From an uncultured Clostridiaceae bacterium (lineage in GTDB: Bacteria; Bacillota; Clostridia; Lachnospirales; Lachnospiraceae), in NCBI GenBank assembly GCA_947177415.1, contig CAMWUK010000031.1, positions 1 to 35,416 on the forward strand: DNA of 35,416 nt, in the 5' to 3' direction. The notes below the pieces were generated by a model. That model had not been told where the DNA came from and did no database searches. It saw only the letters and a program-made list of their open reading frames with translations. This document shows positions 31,730-35,416 of the stretch, piece after piece. The position numbers and the translations under genes are program-made. Positions within the stretch are counted from its first letter, which is position 1. Every line of letters starts with the position of its first letter.

Positions 31730-32810
31730 AGTGGCAATTGCTCTTCTTAGTAACATAGAAGCCAGTCAGAATGAAATTATATCAGCAATTTATTCACAGA
31801 TATTAGAATTTGTTGAAGATGCGGTTGTGATTGACTTCTATGCGAACGGTAAAATCTATAAGGTTTTAAATGGAGAGCCCGAAACCTTAAGATTAAAGCA
31901 GTATGAGCATAATAAATGGTCGCAGATGCAAAAGCAAATAGAAAAATATATGAAAGAGTTTGATAAAATTATTTTGTTTAAAGCTCCAATATCTTGTACT
32001 GGGGAAGTTATTTTAGAAATGGAAAAAGGAATGGAGCAAGATGATAGTTACTATATGGGTTATGATAAGATGCGAAGAATATATGAACGAGTAACCTTTG
32101 TTAAAGCTATCAGAGATAAAGAAGTATATCATTTGGTAATTGACCCGAGAGAGATTGATTTTAGTGAGTTCTTTGGATTTAAAAGTTATAAACGTGTCTG
32201 TGCATGGAAATCAAAGACAGGTAAGTATGGACCAATATATGAGTATGCCATGAGTAATATTTTTATACAAGAAATACCAAAGGCTCAGGATTTTTATTTT
32301 ATCGGTTCTGTATATGATGAAAGTAAAGAGTATTTATATGATATAAAAAAAGAGTTTGATAAACGACTTGGAAGACGACATAAAGGTGGAATGTATAATA
32401 ATCCTTTTACTGGTAAGTTTGAATTATTTACATTTGAGAATAGAGATAAAAGAGTTGGACAGGGAACTTATTTATATAATTTAATGTTATCAAGGTATAC
32501 AATTATTATTGATGATTATGTAGGACAATTTAATATGATGCGTTTTATGGAAGCTATTATTTGTGGTTGTGTACCGTTAATACTTGATGGTTATAACAAT
32601 CTTGAAAATTTAATATTGACGTTTCCAGATATTTATGATATAATAGAGAAAAGACAGTTGGTAGAGAAACTTGAAAGAGTATATTTTAGAATACATGATT
32701 GGGAAGAAAAAGACCAATATGTTATAGAAGAAATAAAAGCCACCAAGAGTTTTAAGAAGATAACGAACAAAGAAAGAGTAAAAAAATATTATGATAAGTT
32801 ATTGAGGTGA
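31722..32810 (+). CDS. Second glycosyltransferase-like protein
   Basis: A 362-residue protein overlapping the hydroxymethylase stop by 8 nt. The N-terminal ~150 residues (VAIALLSNIEAS, KIILFKAPI) look like a Rossmann domain. The clearest signal is at about 255-292: YLYNLMLSRYTIIIDD, then MRFMEAIICGCVPLILDG with E277, the pattern of a GT-B donor-binding site. Overall similarity is weaker than for the upstream protein. Tight coupling to the hydroxymethylase suggests both act on the same modified base, perhaps adding a second or different sugar. Confidence 0.65.
   Translation: MSKVAIALLSNIEASQNEIISAIYSQILEFVEDAVVIDFYANGKIYKVLNGEPETLRLKQYEHNKWSQMQKQIEKYMKEFDKIILFKAPISCTGEVILEMEKGMEQDDSYYMGYDKMRRIYERVTFVKAIRDKEVYHLVIDPREIDFSEFFGFKSYKRVCAWKSKTGKYGPIYEYAMSNIFIQEIPKAQDFYFIGSVYDESKEYLYDIKKEFDKRLGRRHKGGMYNNPFTGKFELFTFENRDKRVGQGTYLYNLMLSRYTIIIDDYVGQFNMMRFMEAIICGCVPLILDGYNNLENLILTFPDIYDIIEKRQLVEKLERVYFRIHDWEEKDQYVIEEIKATKSFKKITNKERVKKYYDKLLR
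32616..32644 (+). promoter_or_regulatory. Extended -10 promoter P5 upstream of the polymerase gene
   Basis: TTGACG at 32616-32621 and TATAAT at 32639-32644, spacer 17 bp, with the same TATGATATAAT and leading TATTGAC seen in P2 and P3. It lies inside the second glycosyltransferase gene, about 170 bp before the polymerase start, and could give the polymerase its own transcript. Confidence 0.6.
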
Positions 32811-32817
32811 AGTAATA

Positions 32818-35416
32818 ATGGGAAAAGAATTTGATTTACATAGACATGATGAATATAGCACCTTTGATGGGTATGGTAAACCGGCTGAGCTTGCCAAATT
32901 AGCAAAAGAACTAGGGTATGATTCATTATGTACAACAAATCACGGTAATACAAATGGATTGGTACAGACGTATAAAGCTTGTAAAGATAATGGATTAAAG
33001 GCAATACTTGGTGTAGAAGGTTATTTCTTACCAAAGTATAAAGAGAAAGAAAGAGGATACCACCTTATATTGATTGCTAAGAATCTGGTTGGTTATCAGA
33101 ATATGAATCATATTCAATATGAGGGAGAACTTCAGAAGTATTATAACCCAATTTGGGATTTTGATATATTAGAAAGATATCATGAGGGGTTGATATGTAC
33201 AACTGCCTGTGTAGCAGGTTATCTTGGTCAGTGTATAAAGAATTTTAAGTATGATTTGGCTAAGAAGTATTTGAAGAAAATGCAGAGCATTTTTGGTGAT
33301 GATTTTTATGTAGAGGTTCAACCTTATAATATTGATGAAACAATTTTAGATGGAGATAATGAACAAAATTTACAGAGGTTTATAAATACCCAAGCTATTT
33401 TATTGGCAAAAGAGTTAGATATTAAGTGTATTCTTACATCTGATAGTCATAGAGGTAGAAAAGAAGATTTACCTACATATTTGAAGATGCACGAAATTGC
33501 AAACCATAATTTAGACCATATAGAGGATACTTATAAGGAACGTTATATGCCGTTACCGGGAGAAATGAGAAAACGCTTTTATAAAATGCATAAAGATGAC
33601 TTTGGCGAAAAAGAGGCAAAGAGATTAGCTATGTATATGGTGCATAATTTAGAAGAGATAGAGGATAAATGCGAACTTAATTATCTTGATAACCTTGAGG
33701 AGAAGCTACCGGTATTGTATGCAGATTCTTATGAGGTATTAAAAAAGAAAGTTAAGCAGGGCCTTAAAGATAGAGGAAAATGGAATAAAAAATATTGGAA
33801 TAGAGCTTTAGAAGAATTAGATGTAATTAAGTATCATAAGTTTGAGGATTATTTCTTAATGGTACAGGATTATGTTGTGTGGGCAAAGAATCAAGGAATT
33901 GTGGTTGGTCCCGGTCGAGGTTCGGCTTGCAATTCGATTGTATGCTATGCTTTGAGAATTACAGAAGTAGATAGTATTTACTTCGATTTAGAGTTTCGAC
34001 GATTCCTTATGAAAGAAAGAAAAAAGATGCCTGATATTGATTTGGATTTTGAGACGTCACGAAGAAATGAGGTTATTGAATATTTATTACAGAAATATGA
34101 TGGGCATGCAGCTCAGATATGTTCTTATGGTTTATATAGAGTTGATAATTTAATAAATGATTTAGCAAAGGCATGTGGTTTACCTCATGATAAAAAGATT
34201 GATGCTGAGGAAGCAAAAATAAATAAACAGATAATTGCTGAGATTAAGAAATATGTTAAAGAATACATTGATGAAGGATTTTTATTAGAAGATAGTTTTA
34301 AGAAAGATAAGAGGTTTGAGCAGTATAATGATGGTTATGATAATATAATGACGCATTTTTTGAAATTATATGAGAAAGTGAGATTTATAGGTACACATGC
34401 AGCAGGTGTAGCAATTACGGGTGGTAATATACTTGATTACACAGCTATTAGGATAGATAGTAAGACAGGTAAGCAATTTACAAACTACGACTTAATTGAT
34501 ATTGAGGATATAGGTGTTATTAAATTTGATATTCTTGGTTTAAAGACAATGAGTGAAATTAGAGATTGTAGAAAGGCAACAGGAATTGAAAATTTTGATA
34601 TAAGTATGATAGAAGATGAAAATGTAATTGCCGGTTTTGCTACAGGTAATTGTAATGGAGTATTTCAGTTAGATAAAGCTTCGGTTCAACAATTGTTATT
34701 AGATATTCATACAAATTGTTTTAATGATGTGGTTGCTGCCTCAGCCATGAATAGGCCGGGCCCTTTGAAACAAAAGATGCCAGAGATATATGCTGCTAAT
34801 AAGGTGGCGTATCAAATGGGAGAGGAGGGACAAAGGATAGCAGCATTTGATAAATACTTACAGAAGACGTATGGTACAATTGTTTATCAAGAACAGTTAA
34901 TGAGAATGGCAGTTGAGATTGCCGGTATGTCTTGGGATGAAGCCCATGCTATTACAAAAATGAAGTTAGGTGTCCCTAAGTTTAATTGGTATTTTGAAAG
35001 TGAGTATCCAAAATTTGAGAAACAGTTTATTGAAGGTGCAAAGAAGTTGGGGGTACCAAAGGAACAAGCAAAAGATATTTTTAAAAAGTTTTATGAGTAT
35101 TCATTTAATGAAGGGCATACAGTTGGATATTCACTGGTATCGGCAGAGCAAATGTATTATAAGGTGTATTATCCAGAAGTATTTTGGTATTCAAAGATTA
35201 AATATGTTAATGATGATTCAGATATGTATAAATATTGTGAGAATGCAGTTGGCGATGGAGCAGTAGTCTTTTTACCTCATGTAAATTATTCAAAAGAGAA
35301 AGCATCACTTAGAAAAATTGATGGAGAGTATACTATTCAGCAAGGGTTGAGTTCAATTAAAGGAGTTGGAGAAGTAGCTGCCAAGGCTATTGTAGAAGAA
35401 AGAAAGAAAAATGGTA
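32818..35416 (+). CDS. DnaE-type DNA polymerase III alpha subunit (3' end outside window)
   Basis: The frame is open from the ATG at 32818 (GAGGTGA upstream) to the right edge, 866 codons without a stop. The PHP domain carries all expected metal ligands: H8, H10, D17, H42, E67, H82, C131, D209 and H211. The polymerase has VGPGRGSACNS, D406 and D408 in PDIDLDF, and D571 in KFDILGLKT, the catalytic aspartates. NRPGPL, YGTIVYQEQLM and the HTVGYSLVSAEQMYY fingers motif follow, and SIKGVGEVAA near the edge marks the helix-hairpin-helix region. No PolC-type exonuclease is inserted in the PHP domain. It is the replicative polymerase. Confidence 0.95.
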   Translation, partial: MGKEFDLHRHDEYSTFDGYGKPAELAKLAKELGYDSLCTTNHGNTNGLVQTYKACKDNGLKAILGVEGYFLPKYKEKERGYHLILIAKNLVGYQNMNHIQYEGELQKYYNPIWDFDILERYHEGLICTTACVAGYLGQCIKNFKYDLAKKYLKKMQSIFGDDFYVEVQPYNIDETILDGDNEQNLQRFINTQAILLAKELDIKCILTSDSHRGRKEDLPTYLKMHEIANHNLDHIEDTYKERYMPLPGEMRKRFYKMHKDDFGEKEAKRLAMYMVHNLEEIEDKCELNYLDNLEEKLPVLYADSYEVLKKKVKQGLKDRGKWNKKYWNRALEELDVIKYHKFEDYFLMVQDYVVWAKNQGIVVGPGRGSACNSIVCYALRITEVDSIYFDLEFRRFLMKERKKMPDIDLDFETSRRNEVIEYLLQKYDGHAAQICSYGLYRVDNLINDLAKACGLPHDKKIDAEEAKINKQIIAEIKKYVKEYIDEGFLLEDSFKKDKRFEQYNDGYDNIMTHFLKLYEKVRFIGTHAAGVAITGGNILDYTAIRIDSKTGKQFTNYDLIDIEDIGVIKFDILGLKTMSEIRDCRKATGIENFDISMIEDENVIAGFATGNCNGVFQLDKASVQQLLLDIHTNCFNDVVAASAMNRPGPLKQKMPEIYAANKVAYQMGEEGQRIAAFDKYLQKTYGTIVYQEQLMRMAVEIAGMSWDEAHAITKMKLGVPKFNWYFESEYPKFEKQFIEGAKKLGVPKEQAKDIFKKFYEYSFNEGHTVGYSLVSAEQMYYKVYYPEVFWYSKIKYVNDDSDMYKYCENAVGDGAVVFLPHVNYSKEKASLRKIDGEYTIQQGLSSIKGVGEVAAKAIVEERKKNG

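Noticed and set aside
32818-35416. Gram-positive PolC
   Set aside because: No exonuclease domain interrupts the PHP region and the motif order is that of DnaE.

Overview
The window is part of a tailed-phage genome. Every convincing gene is on the + strand, the genes are tightly packed or overlapping, and the order runs from packaging through head, tail and a late accessory block to replication and nucleotide metabolism. Base composition is strongly AT-rich, nearly every start has a GGAGG-type ribosome binding site, and the promoters are sigma-A-like. Together these suggest a phage of a low-GC Firmicute, most likely a gut Clostridium-type host. A long tape measure, a tube protein, Dit and Gp37-like hub proteins and no sheath gene indicate a siphovirus. 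No integrase, repressor or rRNA/tRNA gene is visible, so lifestyle cannot be decided here.

Layout. 1-611 is non-coding or doubtful: an array of motifs spaced exactly 30 bp, a CA tract, a textbook promoter and an almost pure A/T leader. 612-2662 holds the terminase subunits. 2667-3765 holds a 39-residue zinc-ribbon microprotein, a holin-like protein and an amidase endolysin, so the lysis genes sit unusually between terminase and portal. 3778-9701 holds portal, MuF-like protein, a zinc-ribbon protein behind its own promoter, scaffold, a crAss001_48-like protein, decoration protein and a lambda-gpE-type capsid protein. 9723-12563 holds connector, stopper, gp10-like, terminator and tail tube proteins. 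12632-22361 holds a chaperone pair with a likely frameshift, a 1683-residue tape measure with exact 132-bp internal repeats, Dit, hub and tail fibre. 22448-24691 holds conserved accessory proteins, including a ferritin-like protein and a membrane coiled-coil protein.

A promoter at 24781-24809 starts the early/replication operon: two unknown proteins, a CHC2/TOPRIM primase, a gp32-like ssDNA-binding protein, an all-alpha NTP pyrophosphatase, a dNMP kinase, a radical SAM/SPASM enzyme, a GT-B-like glycosyltransferase, a dCMP hydroxymethylase, a second glycosyltransferase-like protein and a DnaE-type polymerase that runs off the right edge.

The most interesting system is 27808-32810. The thymidylate-synthase-fold enzyme at 31061 has the Asp (D182) that switches pyrimidine specificity from dUMP to dCMP, plus motifs shared with T4 gp42. 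With a dCTPase-type pyrophosphatase, a monophosphate kinase and two glycosyltransferase-like genes, this rebuilds the logic of the T4 hydroxymethylcytosine pathway in a small siphophage of a Gram-positive host. The SPASM-type radical SAM enzyme inside the cluster has no counterpart in T4 and suggests a further, possibly new, DNA modification.
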